DNA from: Endomychus coccineus
Taxonomy: Eukaryota > Arthropoda > Insecta > Coleoptera > Endomychidae
Reading direction: 5' to 3'
Length of the DNA stretch: 64,000 nucleotides
Assembly: GCA_958510875.1 (NCBI GenBank)
Contig: OY294068.1
Span: forward strand, 25,338,297-25,402,296
In this document: piece after piece, positions 25,301-40,300 of the stretch
Position numbering within the stretch: the stretch's first letter is position 1
Layout: each line of letters opens with the position of its first letter
Translations under genes and position numbers: made by a program
Notes under the pieces: generated by a model
The model's input: the letters and a program-made list of their open reading frames with translations, nothing else
Told to the model about the DNA's origin: nothing
Database searches by the model: none

Positions 25301-28300
25301 AACTGCCTCTCATATCCTAGCAGAATGTCCAGCACTGGCTTCTCTCAGGCTACAACACCTCGGCAGTACATATATGCTGCCTGAAGCAATAAGAGATATC
25401 AGTCCAGGCAAAATCTTAGCTTTTGGCACGGCCTTGGGCCTGCTGGATTGATTCTCGTATCAAGGGGCGCACAATGGACCCAATCAAGCGGTCTAAGTGC
25501 TCCGGACTCGTTCGCCCCCGTTCTGATTGATTGATTGATTGATAAGGGGTAAAAAAATAATTAAAATTAAAAAACGACCCCCCAGAGCTGTCAAAAACAT
25601 TCCAAAAAACCAATCCGTAGATTGAAATGGAGAAAATTAAGTTTGTTCACCATGTGAAATAGGCCATCTCTTCACTTTTGCATGGGATTGAACCGATATT
25701 CTGCGAACAATATGAGCCATTAATTGTCTTGGAAATTGCATTTTGAGTTTCCAACTGAATGCCTTAATTTAAACGATGCGTTAAGCAACTTAACGTTGAA
25801 GTTGACCCCTGCTCGTTTGAAGATCCCTATTATTATATGTATTTTAATTTTGCCTCAGTTTAGAGCCGATTAGGGTCCATAATATCATTCGTCAAAATAT
25901 TGGCATTGATAATGTAATGTTATTTGTTAAGACGAAAACATTTATCAACAAACGAATAAAAATTTGGTTTCGGAATGGAACTGACAGAATATTGGCCTTA
26001 GTTAAACATGAATATTTTGAATGTTAAGCACTATTCTAAAGGAGAATAAATATCAGAAATAATACTCACTATACTCACATTATCGTAACCATATTTCGAA
26101 CCCCTTTTTTGTAGAGATCTTTGTCTATCCAGAACTATGGGACATATTGCCGTTGGTGGCAATATGTGAACGGTGTGTTCACCCAAACCACATTCTGCTT
26201 TAACTTGAGAAACGCATTTGTTATGCAGCTAGAATAGTTTTGGTTTATCAAGACTAAACAAAAAAATTAGATCAAAATCAATAATTCTCAAATACATAAG
26301 TCTTGAGCTCATTGACATTAGGTTTTGGTTTGACCTTGAATAGAATCAGTGGGTTAGAGTGTTTTGCATCGCTCAAGTAATTCAGAAGACTTATTTCTAA
26401 TCGATTTAGTGTTTTTTCTCCAATGTTGAAATACTCACTGTAATTTGGCACCAACGACAATGCAGGCCTGTAATTCCACCTTTGACAGGTTTCCGACATC
26501 TCGCACATTTTCCTTGACAATTTCCTTCTACCCAATGATGGTTTAATGTTTGTGAAGACTTTTTACTTTTCACGTATGTTGCTATACAACTTGCTGGAGC
26601 ACGATGAACACATCTTTCATGGACTGTATATTTACAAACTGGAATAATAAAGATTCCATGAGATCCAATGTTCATTTATTGAACACTTCACTGCCTTTGG
26701 GATTTGAATAATCGAAATTTGATATTGATAGAGAAAACAAACAAACTATTTAAAAAACAAAGAAATGAAGTGGTTCAGTTATTGAAAAATAAAAAAAACG
26801 AATATTACTACGGAAAAGTAGACAGGTTTAAGAACAATGGGCAGCAAATGTGGAAAACACTTAAAAAACTAGTTGATACGAAGTTTCGGGAGTTTCCTAA
26901 ATATATTAAATTCCAAAATGAGGATGAAATGGTAGTTGCTCACGATGATTTATAAATTGTTAATAATTTTAATGAATATTTTGGTAACAGTATTGCCAAA
27001 ATCATAGAGCTTGATGATGACCGATCATGATGTAATAATAATTTTAACATATATCCCGAATTTTCAGAGCAATATTATTTCTGCAATAGATAATAAATGC
27101 AGCTTGGAAGAGATCTTCAATGCTAAAATCTTGAAAAGCGACAATATTTGTTGTTGTTTCATAGACGAGGTGACGATGGGAGTTTTAAATAAAACTAACT
27201 GGTCAAAGTTTATCTCGCTGGCAAGTGTTAAGTTAATTTTTCATTGAATTACATTACGGTCCGGTAAACAAAATTTTGTTCCATCTTATTCACATTTTAC
27301 CCAGAATTTTTCTTTGTATCTGACAGAGTTTTCAATGCGCGTAGTAGGTTGGCAATACTGAATAAACTTTTGTAAATAGAGATTGTAAGCTTACACCAGA
27401 AATAACAACATTATTAAAATACCTGCAATAAAGGAAGCGCGTTGGCGGACGCTTTTCTGTCAAGCTCTCGTAAGGGTTGGAAATCGCTTTGTTAGCAAGC
27501 AAACTGTTTATTAGGTTTTAAGCTACGTTCCCGACTCAATTCACCGGAGGAAAGTTTTTACAAGGCTTCAATTCGCAAACATGCACCTACCCACCTTAAA
27601 AGTGAAAGCCTCCCGAAGCGAAATGGAGAGATGAAAGATAATAGAGAAGAACTTCATGCGTATGTTATAGGATATCAACTATAAGCTTCATTTATAATTG
27701 CTGGTTTGAACGGAAATTATTGATCTAAAATACCCGGAACATCAAATATGTTGTTACTCTCCTTTTTTTGATAGTTCTGCATTCATTATTAATTCTACAC
27801 AACAACGTTCTGAAGAAGTCACGAATAAGAACAATTCATTGAACATTATATGTAGGTACGCCACGAAACAAATGGTTCAGTCAAAAATGTAAATAACTTC
27901 TAAAATTTGAGGTACAAAATCTAATAGAAATTTTTTTTTGCATTGTCTTGGGTTGGCTTCTAGATTATTTGTGGGCTGGTGAATAAGCGCGCTCATGACT
28001 ATTCCTATTAATAAACAAGGAAAAACCATTTTCATTTGACAATGTATATAACAAATGGAATATCTCAGGATGCTTATGAAATTCGGTATCGGGGGGTTTT
28101 AGGTCTGCTGAACCCGAATCTAGAGTCGGAGAATGAAAAATCCGGTCCGTTTGCTGGAAAACCCGGAAAATGTTAACAAATCTTAGCAACAAACAAATTT
28201 TTTCTCAAACTTGTGATATTGAAATAATAAGAAGCCGTGAGATGTCTCGGTACAAATGTCAAAAGAAGGAAGATTCTGGAAGATTGGTGGAAAATTGCGT

Positions 28301-31300
28301 CGTTTTTCCTTCATATTCCTATCTCGGTCTAATTATATGTTTCCGTCGTCGCGGAGTATTATTTTATGATCATAAAATCAAACCCGACGATAGTGTTCAG
28401 GAAAACTTCGGAAAAAGAAAATTCACCATTTCTACACGACAAGCTTCAATTATTTTGTTTTTCGAAAAAATTTAGTCAGTGTTATTGGAATATTAAGGTA
28501 CCGTGATGGTTCTAGGTACAAATTTCACTAAAATGAAGAAAATTCTGGATAATTGGTGGAAAATTGTTTTTGGCGTCTTAATAAATACCTACACATTATA
28601 GGCATAGTAGATGGCCCTGTATTTAGGAAATGTCGAGAGGTGGAGAAGAAACTGCCTCTAACATCGTAATAGAAAGCCCAGATAACTTACGCACCCTACC
28701 GTTTTCGTTACTCTAGTGAAGCAGAACTGTTTCCGAAAGAAGTTATGGAAGTCAGCGTCTGCAACATTCTGGGTGTCTATAAACCACAAACCTAAATTAA
28801 ATAGGCCACTGATCAAGGAGCGCACAATGGACACAATTGACCTACCTACGTGCTACAGGGATTCACTCCTCTGCATTGTTTTGATGATGATGATTATGAT
28901 GAGGGTCTTGCTAAAGATGCCAGAACTTTAGCGTTTGAAACTCATAGCTGCCTATGATTATTAGGTCAAGGTAAAACAAATACGTGTCTTTTCTCCTGCC
29001 TCCTCACACTTCCTAAGACCTAGCATCTGTTTATTTCTCAATGTTCCTCAAATTAAGTTCAGTCAGTACGAAATAGAGATTTTGACTGCAAAAAGAATTT
29101 TTCACATCGGGTTTGTATCTCAAATTTTAGAAGTAACCAAGTTTTTCTCACATTTTTGACTGGAATAAAACTGAATATGTTTTATTTACCGATCAAGTAT
29201 TTTATATTTTTGATGTTCGTTATTGATTTGTATCTATTTTGAGATCGGATTTTCTCACTGCTTTACTTTTATTGTTGATGTTCTATTACGATTATGCTTA
29301 CTTTTGCGAGTGAACAGAAAGTGGAGAACTACCATTAGGTCATCAAATTCTGTAATGCATCATAAACTATATTGTAAATTTTTCATTTCTAGTATCAAAT
29401 TGGAAAACATTTTTGCAACTTATATCTCTACACATTGTCTCTATGATACGCAATAAGCTTTTATCATTATGCATAATTCCCCAATGGTAGAAACTTTTGA
29501 CATTGCAAAGCGTTCCTTCCTGTTTCATACACTCAGAAGCTGGATTTGCCCAATAAGTTAATTACTTTATTTACTTACAAGTACAACACAAGCCCTTTTT
29601 CCCAAGGCCCACCAACATATTCAAACAAAGATTGCAGTAAGCAGGTCTGTTGAAATGCTTGAGCCTCCATACATGATTCCCGTCTTCTTTGACGTTTGTA
29701 TCTAAACCGAGAAGAACCAAAAGGGGAATTGTCGTTAATCCTCCCCGTTTCCATTCTTCCAGGGATATCGTTCCATCGGCGTCATAGTCGATTTCTGTCA
29801 TCATATCTTGGAGGATCTGTAATGTACAAATGTTGGTTAAGAATGTTTATAGAGTTAAGTTAAGTATTATTAATAGCTATTAAAATTTTAAACAAATTGA
29901 ATTGAAAATCGTATTACCATCCATGAAATTGTTCAAAATCATCAGTTCCGTAATGGACAATTATTCCGAAAATCCTCTAGAAACCATTATTCTTATTAAT
30001 TATTTTACATTTAAGCGTCTGATGGAACATTTACCTACTTTAACTTTGAAGATCTACACACGATCTAAGGATATTTTTTAAATGTTGCTTATTTTTCAAT
30101 TACATATTAACGAACAAAACGAACAAAAATCATCTTTTGACGTGTTCCCTTTAATATCACATGTTGTACCTTAGGATAATGTATTTCTAATATTGAATAA
30201 TAAATTTACTTTACTTACTTCACTTTATCAAAGTATACAGTATATTTGAAAAAATTAAAATGATTTCTTATTTTCTAAAAAAATAATTCTTGATATATGG
30301 AGAATTCAAAATGATTATATAACGTTTTAATATTTTTTTAATCTGTTCCTTGTGAACTAGTGTTACCCCCTGTTGATCGAATAACTGCTTCACATCTTCT
30401 GGGCATCGACAAAATTAGGTTGTCGAAACGTTCTTGGTTTATCTAGATAACAGTGAGGCTGATTACGTTGCATTAAGAACCCTAGCCAAATCTGGTAGAA
30501 AAGTTCTTTGTAGTATGTTCCTTGCATCCGGTGATTTAGCGCAACATGGGACCTGGCATTATCATGCATATGACAAAATTTTGTCTAGCTTGTGCAGCAA
30601 GGAAATCCCAATCGGTTGGAGAATTCTATTCAGGTACATATTGGCATATGAAAAACCATACGACAGAACTAGGTCAGTTCTACCGCCAATAGAGATGCCA
30701 TCCCAAACCATTAGAGTACTTCTTGTATTATGAATAATATATACATTTTAGGGAAATAGGTCACATTAACACATATGCTTATTATTTTCGTAGTATTACG
30801 TACGTTTCGGTCTCACGACCATCATCCGAAGACGTATTATGTCTAAATCGGGATTTCTTAAAACTAATTCAGCACAAAGCATCCTTATCGCACCAATTTC
30901 AACTAAAAATGCTCATGTCGCCGCAACGAACAGAACACGAATAATCGAAACTGTCAACACATTAATGTTTGAAATATATGTATATGTATCGAGAATCCAC
31001 TGCTTAGCAATTTTCTTGTATTATACGAACTCATGTCAAACGAAGTCTGTATTCGACTGAAACCAGAAAATATAACGCCCAAGTATCTACGTTCGAACCA
31101 GATGTTGAAGATTTATGAGGTAATAGAAAAAGGTTTGTCAGACCTTATTAGGAATATTGAAATTTGAGCATTCTACCTAAAATATACTTTTCACATTATA
31201 AAAACGCATGCAGGAATTTGCAAGGGTCCAATTAATTAAATTAGTATAAATCTGACTTAATGACTGAATATCTGAATTTAGCAAGGGGTGGTGGAAATTT

Positions 31301-34300
31301 TTGCTTCTAGTACTATACTTATGACTATACATTATCTTTTGTAAATATTTTTTAAAGATTCCTGTATAATTCCCATCGCAATCTAAACAATTTAATTTGA
31401 ATTCTGTGTGGGTTTGTTTATCTTTAGGTATAAAAGATTGGCAGACTCACCTCCACTACACTTGAAGGCGTTGGAACGTAAAGAAACATACGAAGGAACC
31501 CCAAAATTAGAGGCCCACAAGACATTGATGAGTATATGGCAGGAAAGGTGGGATACCATCCCAAAAGCCACTCATACACGAGAGCTTATACCTAACATAG
31601 AAACGTGGTGTAAAAGGAAATATGGTCAAGTGGATTATTACCTCACACAGATACTGCCGGGCCATGGATGCTTCAGGAAGTATTTATACCTCTTTAAAAT
31701 ATCCGAAGACGATAGATGTGTATATTGTGGAGCTATAGACACTCCATATCATACCATTATAGAATGTCTAGAACATTCTATAATGGTATGATATGGACAG
31801 CAGAGCGAAGCGGAATAAACGACATACAGAATGATTTAAAAACCATAGTTAACAACATGATCATGGATAAACAGACATGGATCAAGTACGCAAACCTCAT
31901 AAGACGGATCATAAAGATCAAAGAAGAGGAAGAACACGAATACGAATAGACCAATATACTATGATGAAGACGTATTAAAGAAACTTCTGGGCTAAGTTCC
32001 TCCGATGACAGACAAGCCACTTGTCCTAGGATAATAAAAAGTCAGAAACAACTTGCGAAACCTAAGAAGAAAACATATGCAAGACAGTCTATACCCTGTA
32101 AGTAATGCGATAAGCGGTCCCGGGATATGGATGAAGAACGGATAGGTTTTAGCAGGTATGCTGTAACTTAGAGCGAGTCCTGGCACTACCAATAGTGATA
32201 GATCGAAGCTGCTGGTGTGCATAAAGCATTTCTTCTCCACAAAAAAAAAAGTTGTAGTAGGTTTATGCGCAACATTTATACCATACTTTTTTAAACACAA
32301 TTTTTGGGACGGTCCTCTGGGTGGGACATAAATCTTTAACATCTGGTTCGATAGTAGATACTTGAGCGTTTTTTTTTGTTATACAGACTTTGTTTGACAG
32401 GAGTTCGTGTGTTATAAGAAAATTGCTAAACAGTGAATTCTTGATACATATACATATACTTAAAACATTAATGTGTTACAGTTTCGATTAATCGTATAAG
32501 GACGCTTTGTGCTGATATAACTTGTTTTATGAAATCCCGTTTTAGACATAATACGCCTTCTGATGGATGGTTGCGAGACCGAAAGTACCTGAGGACGAAA
32601 ATAATAAGTATATGTGTTAGTGTGACCTATTTCCGGAGAATTTATTTATAGCACTTCCTGTATATATCACAGCCTTTCCATATTACCAGGTCGTCTCCAA
32701 ACTCGAGTTTTTCTACTGTCGGGATGAAATTCAAAACGAGAATCGTCTGTGAACAAAACAGTAGTACATGACCGTCTAGAGCGTAGATAATGTTCTCTCA
32801 ACCAATTCCTGATGGTTTGAGCATTTATATTCACATTCTGTGTAATTCTAAACTCTGAAACCAATTCCCAACTGTCATCAGTGGATGACGTCTGGCTTGT
32901 AAATGTAGAAACAGGTCTTGAAATGGAGTGGTAATGTCATTTCTGCGTGGGTGGTTTTCTGCAGGATTATATGTCGTTTGATACCGACGCCACTGTCGAC
33001 TAATTACGCTTTGGCTAACACCATTCGCACATCGACTTGACATTTTCTAAGCGACCTACAGCCCTATACATATCATCAAATGATAAATGCGTCTTTTCTG
33101 CTAGTTCACACATACTAGAAATAATCAGTTAGATACTCGACAGACTCAACATTATTATAATTTTTACTTTGTTATAACTAAAATTAACATTTTCGCTCTG
33201 TATAAAAGATCATTTGATATTTGAAACTAATTCTAACTTATATATGAAAAGAAAATAGCCGACTACAAATGAAAAAAACTTTCTAAAGTTGGAGGATTAA
33301 ACTCCACCCTTGAATATGTTTTGCCAGCATTAATTAAAAATAAAAAGTCACAAGTTTTTGAGTGTAATACAGAAAATGAGGTCCTATTAACGTTCAACAT
33401 GATTAAAAAAATATCTTTAGACTTTGTGAATGTGTGTACCTGAATATTTTCTGAGTTAGAGTGATATTTCACTAAACTTTTTGATTACGAAGTATTCGAG
33501 GAATAAGTGATTGTGTTGCTCACCGGTTTCAGTTCTGAAACATCCCAACCTAAGTACTCAGCTACTGTCATCATTTGGTTGATAATAGAATCCATTTCGT
33601 TTGTATCTAATACACCATTTCCATCAGTGTCATATAGACGAAACATAACTGAAATTATTTCAAACGCTTGTTATTCATTTTAACATCTCTCACTGTAAGT
33701 AGAATTGTAATTGTCTTGAGATTTTTCATCTCCATTTTCGCAAAAATATCATTTCATTTTTTGGGCGCGGTAGCTCCGTTTCGAGTGATGTTTCTGACAT
33801 GCATCTTCATTTTTTAAAATGGATTTATCGTATTTTATTGAACCGTGAGGACAACCGTGTTTTTCTGCAGAAGAATCAAAAATTCCAATCGATGTGACGT
33901 CACGATCTATTTTATGTCTTCATTTTGTGCCAGATGTACTAGATTTATTGATTCTGTGGTACAATTTGATAGTTCATGTGACAGCAAGTGTCAGTATTAG
34001 AGAAGGTTATATTATAGTATAATAATTGCAATTAGACGTGGGTGTCAATATGAAACATAGAGTTGTCAAATACATTATGTGGACCATTTGGATAAAATTT
34101 TAATGTAACATAGAGCATAATTCAACGTCTTTCATTAGCGGTTTCTAGATCATTCCCTATATATTTTCTGTTCCTACAATCATTTAAATTTGACCCGCAG
34201 AAACTTCCGAAAGCTATTCTGCTATCAAAAGTGAGAGAAGTCACGTGATCAATTGATCACAGTTTTTTTTGATTAGATCATTCCCTATATATTTTCTGTT

Positions 34301-37300
34301 CCTACAATCATTCAAATTTGACCCGCAGGAACATCCGAAAGCTATTTTGCTAACAAAAGTGAGAAAAGTTACGTGATCAATTGAGCACAGTTTTTTTTTG
34401 ATGATCTCAGTGTCTGCGTGCATTCGTGGAGACGATGATGCCGTTCCTATTGATCGTAAGCATTCAAAATTTTGCAAATCGTTGTAAAGTGGTGAAAATA
34501 TGAACTGTATTGTTTTGAGGGGTTGTAACTTCTTATTTTAAAGATTGTTTCAACTATTTTGAGAGTTTACCTAGCAGCAAAATATAGTAATACAAAAAAA
34601 TCGTCTTCAAAACGGCTTTTTTTGCGCGATAATGCGGAAAAAAATTTCCTGGTCTTTTATAATACTTCCTTTACACTACATATTATAGTGAGGGAAGTCA
34701 AAATTCAATTTATTTAGAGATTCAAATACGGTTTGAATGCAAAACAATAAAATAATGCAGAACAGTGAACTATAGTAATGAATATTCATTATATTTACAA
34801 ATAAATTAGCAGACATACAAAATAAATTTTTACAATTTCCAATTTTGAATAGTAGGTCTTTCTCTCCAACCATACTATGATGCCTCTCTTAAAAGAACAT
34901 TCATTTGAACAATTTATTGTGAAATTAAATTGATTTGAATAACTCTGTTCTTTGTAAAACAACAAGCAAATTTATTTATATTATATAGGTTTCTTTGCCT
35001 CATTGGCCATAATTCCATGTAAGTACCTACATTAAAAGATATAGAATTACTTTTTCTGAATAGTGAAGATAAATTAGATGATTTAACATAGCATTATCAA
35101 CTAATGAACACTGTGGATAAATTATAACACTATTGATAAGAAATAATCACCCATATCCACTAAAAATACTATTAAAGTACTGAGAACCTTTCGGCTACCA
35201 AGTAGCCATCATCAGAGTAAACTAAATCGAAATGTGTCTGATTAAATACTATTTGGGGATAATAATGTAAACAATGGGTTACCCTCAGCTGGAGATATAT
35301 CGGAATTTAATAAGTTGCTTATTTGCTTATACATTTCCATTCCTCATAAATTACCTAGTTATTTGTCTGTATTGTGTTTCAAAAGTGATAAACTTTCTTG
35401 AGACAAATATCTAGGTAATTTAGAAGGGATGGAAATGTATAAACGAAGAAGCAATTGATTTAAATTCCGATTGATCCCCAGCTGAGGGTAACTTCAGGAC
35501 CTGATAGGCTTATCAAGATGAATAAACGTAAAACATTGAACCATAAGCGGGATTCGAACTCACATTCCTAGATGTTTAGTCCACGATGTTAACCCGTCAG
35601 ATTCTCATGTTTTTGTAAATACAAACCTCTGAAAGGATAGTACATCATTGATGAACATGCCCGGTCATAGAAACTATTCACGCACATTCATCTAAAGTTC
35701 AATCGTTTTGAATTGAGTTGTATTCAAATATATAAAAACCGGGGTGCTGTCATTGAATGAGTGCTGTCAAGAGTAATTGCCAACCATAGTGATACTCAAA
35801 TCTGCACCCCTCATTTCAAAACGATTGAACTTTAGATAAATGTGCGTGGAAAGGTCATCTATGGCAAGGAATCGAATCGCATTGTATTCCTCAATGATCT
35901 ACTATTCTTTCAGAGGTTTATATTTACAAAAATATGAGACTCTGATGGGACCAAAGTGGTGCAATTCGTTAACACTCATAGCTCAATGTTTTATTTTTAA
36001 TCATCTTGATAATCCTATGTTAAATTATCTAAGTTATCTTCATAATTCAGAAATTTTAATTCTGTAAAACTTGATGTACTTACACGGAATTGTGGCCAAT
36101 AAGGCAAAGAAACCTTAAGCTTGTTTATACTTACACAGCACATTTATCAGTCAGTCCTACTTAAATATATAAAAACCGGGATGCTGTCATTGAATGAGTA
36201 CTGTCAGAATAATTGCTAACCAAAGTAATACTCATACCTACACTCCTCAATTCAAAACTTTAGATGAATGTGCGTGAATAGTTGATCTGATCGCATTGTA
36301 TTCATCAGGTTTGTATTTACAAAAATATGGGACTCTGACGGGACCAAAGTGCAATTGCTTAACACGCTGGACTAGACATTCAGGAATGTGGGGTCGAATG
36401 CCTTTTATGGTGGATATATAACTGATGGAATTAGAGGCGAGTGAGATAAAATTGGTTCAAGAAGCAGGCGATGTAAAATTGAAAACTGGTATCGAAGAAA
36501 TTAAATGTCGAAAAATAATAAGATTTCCTACGGAAGTTTCACACTTACGCCAACGTAAATATAATCTAAATTGACAAACGTGAAAAGCGTGAAATGCTAT
36601 AGAAATGGATTGGATGGCGACATTTCATGTCCATTATCAAGAACAGAGTCTGAAGATACGGTCGCTCCATGCAACCCAAATCTCTACGTATAACTATAAC
36701 AAATTGTCGGATAGAACAATAGAATACTACGATATATACGACTTTACCCGTTATGGAATAATGTATTCAAAGCGGCGCGACATTGTAAAATAGATGCTGT
36801 GCTTTGCATTGTTAATTACTGCCTCCAACTTAATCCATATCACTCATTTCTAATTCATAGAGATATGTGTAGCCTTTTAGATTGGAAATTGTGGCTTGAG
36901 TTTATAATGCATGCTATCTGGTTGTAAATTCATTAAGGCGTGATTATGATCTAAGCTTCCTAACAGCTTGATGCAGAGGGCGCATACAATTTAAACTAGA
37001 CTACAGTATGTTCTGTTGATGATAACGTTAGTTCAGTTTAACCATTAAATACAATTAAAACCGTAAATTCCTTTAACCAATAAACAACTTAAAAATATAT
37101 TGTAATAGTCCGAGATTATTAATTTTGGGTCTTTTGAATAATTTAATTTAATTCAAATTGAAAGTTTATAAATTTGTATATCTTGATAGAACATACAATA
37201 TGTAGCGACGTTCGTAATTCGATATCTCTTTTTCCGGAACATCGACTTCTAGGCCAGCAAGGAATGATGCTTAGCAAACGTAAGCACAGCATGAGGCCAG

Positions 37301-40300
37301 TGGTACTCCTTTTTCCCTGAGTCAGGAGAAATGAACGTGGAGTTGAAAAGAACCATCACGGACTGTTCTTGCGCCTAGTCAGATTCCTATAGGTAGTTTT
37401 GATGATGTATGGGCGGGGTGTGCCCCCAGTATTCTAAATTAAACATACTTTTCAAGCTTTGCTTGTGGGGTTGCCCCCGCTTCAATGTCTTCATAAAATC
37501 TAATTACTTTGAGAAAAAAGGAGAGTTTTTCACCACCTATTCGTTCGGTAAGTCCAGCCAGTCTATGTCCAAAGGTATAAAACATTGTTTGCATTAATTC
37601 GAGTCATATAAATTTTACTTAGATAGTTAAAATATTTTTAATTTCGTTTTATTGTTGTTGAGATAATGTCTCTATAAAGTAGTGAAGTAATTTTCCAGTC
37701 AAGTCAAGTAGAACCATAATCCAAATTAATTTTTGTTCCTAAGGATCATATTTTTTCGAAATCAATTAATCCTGTTTATTAACAGATTAAAGTCAATTAG
37801 ACAGGTTGAGTTTAATTGATTTATCAAGTCTATCCATCTAATTTGTGTTCATATAAATCAACGAAGAAATTATTTAAATTCAACCTACGTTAAATTTTGC
37901 TTGTAGTATTGTAAAAGAATGAAACCGGAGCTGTAGCTTGAGTAGGGTAGTTTGGAGCATTGAATTGGCTCATATCAGTGATATCAGTGTGGGTGGGTGG
38001 TTTTTGTTCGTAAAATTGTCAGATCTAAAAAGTAAAAGGAGTTTTTGTTTTCTATCCCTAAGGTGAATTCTATATTGAGATGTAAGTGGTTAATATGGGT
38101 AAGAAATTAATTTATTTATCGTGTAATACCAGTAAAGGAAGCAATACGTCGTCAACATACCAATATACAAACATGTCCTGGAATTTTGAATTGAGTATTT
38201 GATTTTCCAAGTAACAACTTAAATCTTAAACCTTCTATGTCCAATTTATGATGAGGTCTGAACACACTACTCAGTGTTTGGTAAATCATTAGGAAAATCT
38301 ATAGATCAAGGGGAACATTACATAAATGAACAAAATGCAACATTTTCCGGTAGACACGTGAAACCTGTTCTACGATTATATTCAGAGGTGTGAAGTGGAA
38401 CACACCGTTGTGGAAGAACGCACCCATGCTGAGATGTATACTGATGGAGAGAAATGAAGTTGAACCATGTTTCCATAAGTTTAAATATTTAAGGTAGTAA
38501 TGATAAATCAAAAATAAGTATAATGTAAGAGAAAATTCCACCATAATCGCAATCTTAGGTAGGACTAGATTTTCTGAAAGCGAGGTGTAAAAATATTTTT
38601 TAATGTATGTAAACAGTTCTAAGTTCTAACATTTGATGTTTGCATCTCAACGTAATATTAAATATTCTGAGCAGACACTTGCTCGCTTTTATGATTTATT
38701 AGCCATTAGTCTTCGTCAGTTCGATTTAATCAATCATACCCTCATCTAATGCAAGGGTGTGACCTTTAAACTTTATCGAACGAGAATATATGCATAGATG
38801 TATGTAGATAACGTATATTCCAAGGAAAATTCATATTCAAGTCTGTTATTCGGTAGTTTATGCAAAAATATTGGGCACAACGTCCGCACTCTGGCTTCGA
38901 AACTACATATTTGTAATAGTAGTTTACGTAACAAGTCCCGAAAGTGGTCTTTTACTGGACGAGTGAGCAAATTGCAGGGCGAGCCGCAGGCGAGTCCTGC
39001 AAGCCTGCGAGTCCAGTAAAAGCACTTTTGGGACGTATTACGTACAATATTTTTTTTAAAACAGACATTGTTGTACCATAAACTTCATATTATTCAGTTT
39101 ATATTTTTATAACAAGAACTCTTTATCAATTTACTTTTCAAAAATTTGGTATGTTTGTTCATATCGTATCCGGGACTTCGACGGTAATAAATCAAACGTT
39201 GCTTGGGTGGCCGCCTTAACAATTCATCTGGTATAATTTCATCTTCCATTAATTCACAATCATTTTGAATATCCATTTTATAATAAATGTCACGTTTTCA
39301 ACTAAACGTCAAAATATGTCAAGTTATTTTATAGTTTTAAATAATACAAAACTCGGTTACTATAGAAACCAATTGACCGCTATCTTAGACTAACTATTTT
39401 ATTATTTTTTTCATTAGATAGGCCGGAAAGTAAATAAAAATGAGTCCGGTAAAAGCTTTTACAGGACTATCACAATAATTTTCTGGCTCGGTCCGACAAA
39501 ATGAGATTTTCTGACCTAAAAATAAACCGGAAAGTACTAATTTCTGGCCGGTTTTAAAAAAATACAATTTTAGAAGAGATATACAAAAATAATTCATTTC
39601 ATTTGACAATGAAAACTATTTCTTAAGATACATCAATCTCGACGTAGACTATCCAATCAAACACGTTGTATTGTCTCTGGCAGAAGCAACTGGAGACTAA
39701 GTGCCAAAATGATATGATAATATTTTGGCAGTGTAAGAGAGCAATTGACATGAAGTGGGGTTTGGGGTCTAAGCAGCTGATGTGGATCTACTCACCAATT
39801 ATCATCCCATGACAGGCATTACATCCACGAGGAAGAGTACATTGACTGCAGCATTGAGGGCCTTGCTCGGCGTACCATGTCTATCAATGACGATAAGGAA
39901 TCTCAAAAGGATGGCGGTCTACAGGCTTAGCTGCAATGGCTCCCCAAAGAGATGGAGTGCAGACTAAGCACGTCTATTTAGGGTGCAGCCTGAAAGACTG
40001 CGACTAGAACCGCAGGACAAAATCAAAATCTTGTGGTTAGCGGAGCATCATTTCAGTGTCGTCATTCCGTCGAGGAACGAATGGGAAAATAGCCGAACGC
40101 CAAAGCACGGCACAATTTGGTATACGGATGGGTCTAGAACAAACACAAGAGTCGGAGCAGGTTTTTGCGGTCCTAGATATATTGATGGATACTCCGTGAT
40201 GCTTGCCATCTACAAATTTGCGGAGAAGCTACTCGGCTATGGTAAGAACGAAACCACCTGGATCTCTTCGGACAGTCAAGCGGCAATCAACGCTCTGGAA

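Larger units (their letters stand above)
30752..32634. mobile_element. 1.9 kb element with about 300 bp inverted ends, inserted in a Tc1 transposase
   Basis: GGAAATAGGTCACATTAACA at the left is matched inverted at the right (to 32634). The match continues, diverged, for about 300 bp (30752-31060 and 32345-32634). It splits the Tc1 transposase between 30735 and 32667. Its interior carries an R1-like fragment at 31408-31950. No transposase of its own was recognised. Confidence 0.75.

Noticed and set aside
35548..35615. tRNA gene
   Set aside because: B-box and part of an anticodon stem are present, but no acceptor stem or D-arm completes a cloverleaf; repeated copies point to a SINE-like repeat.
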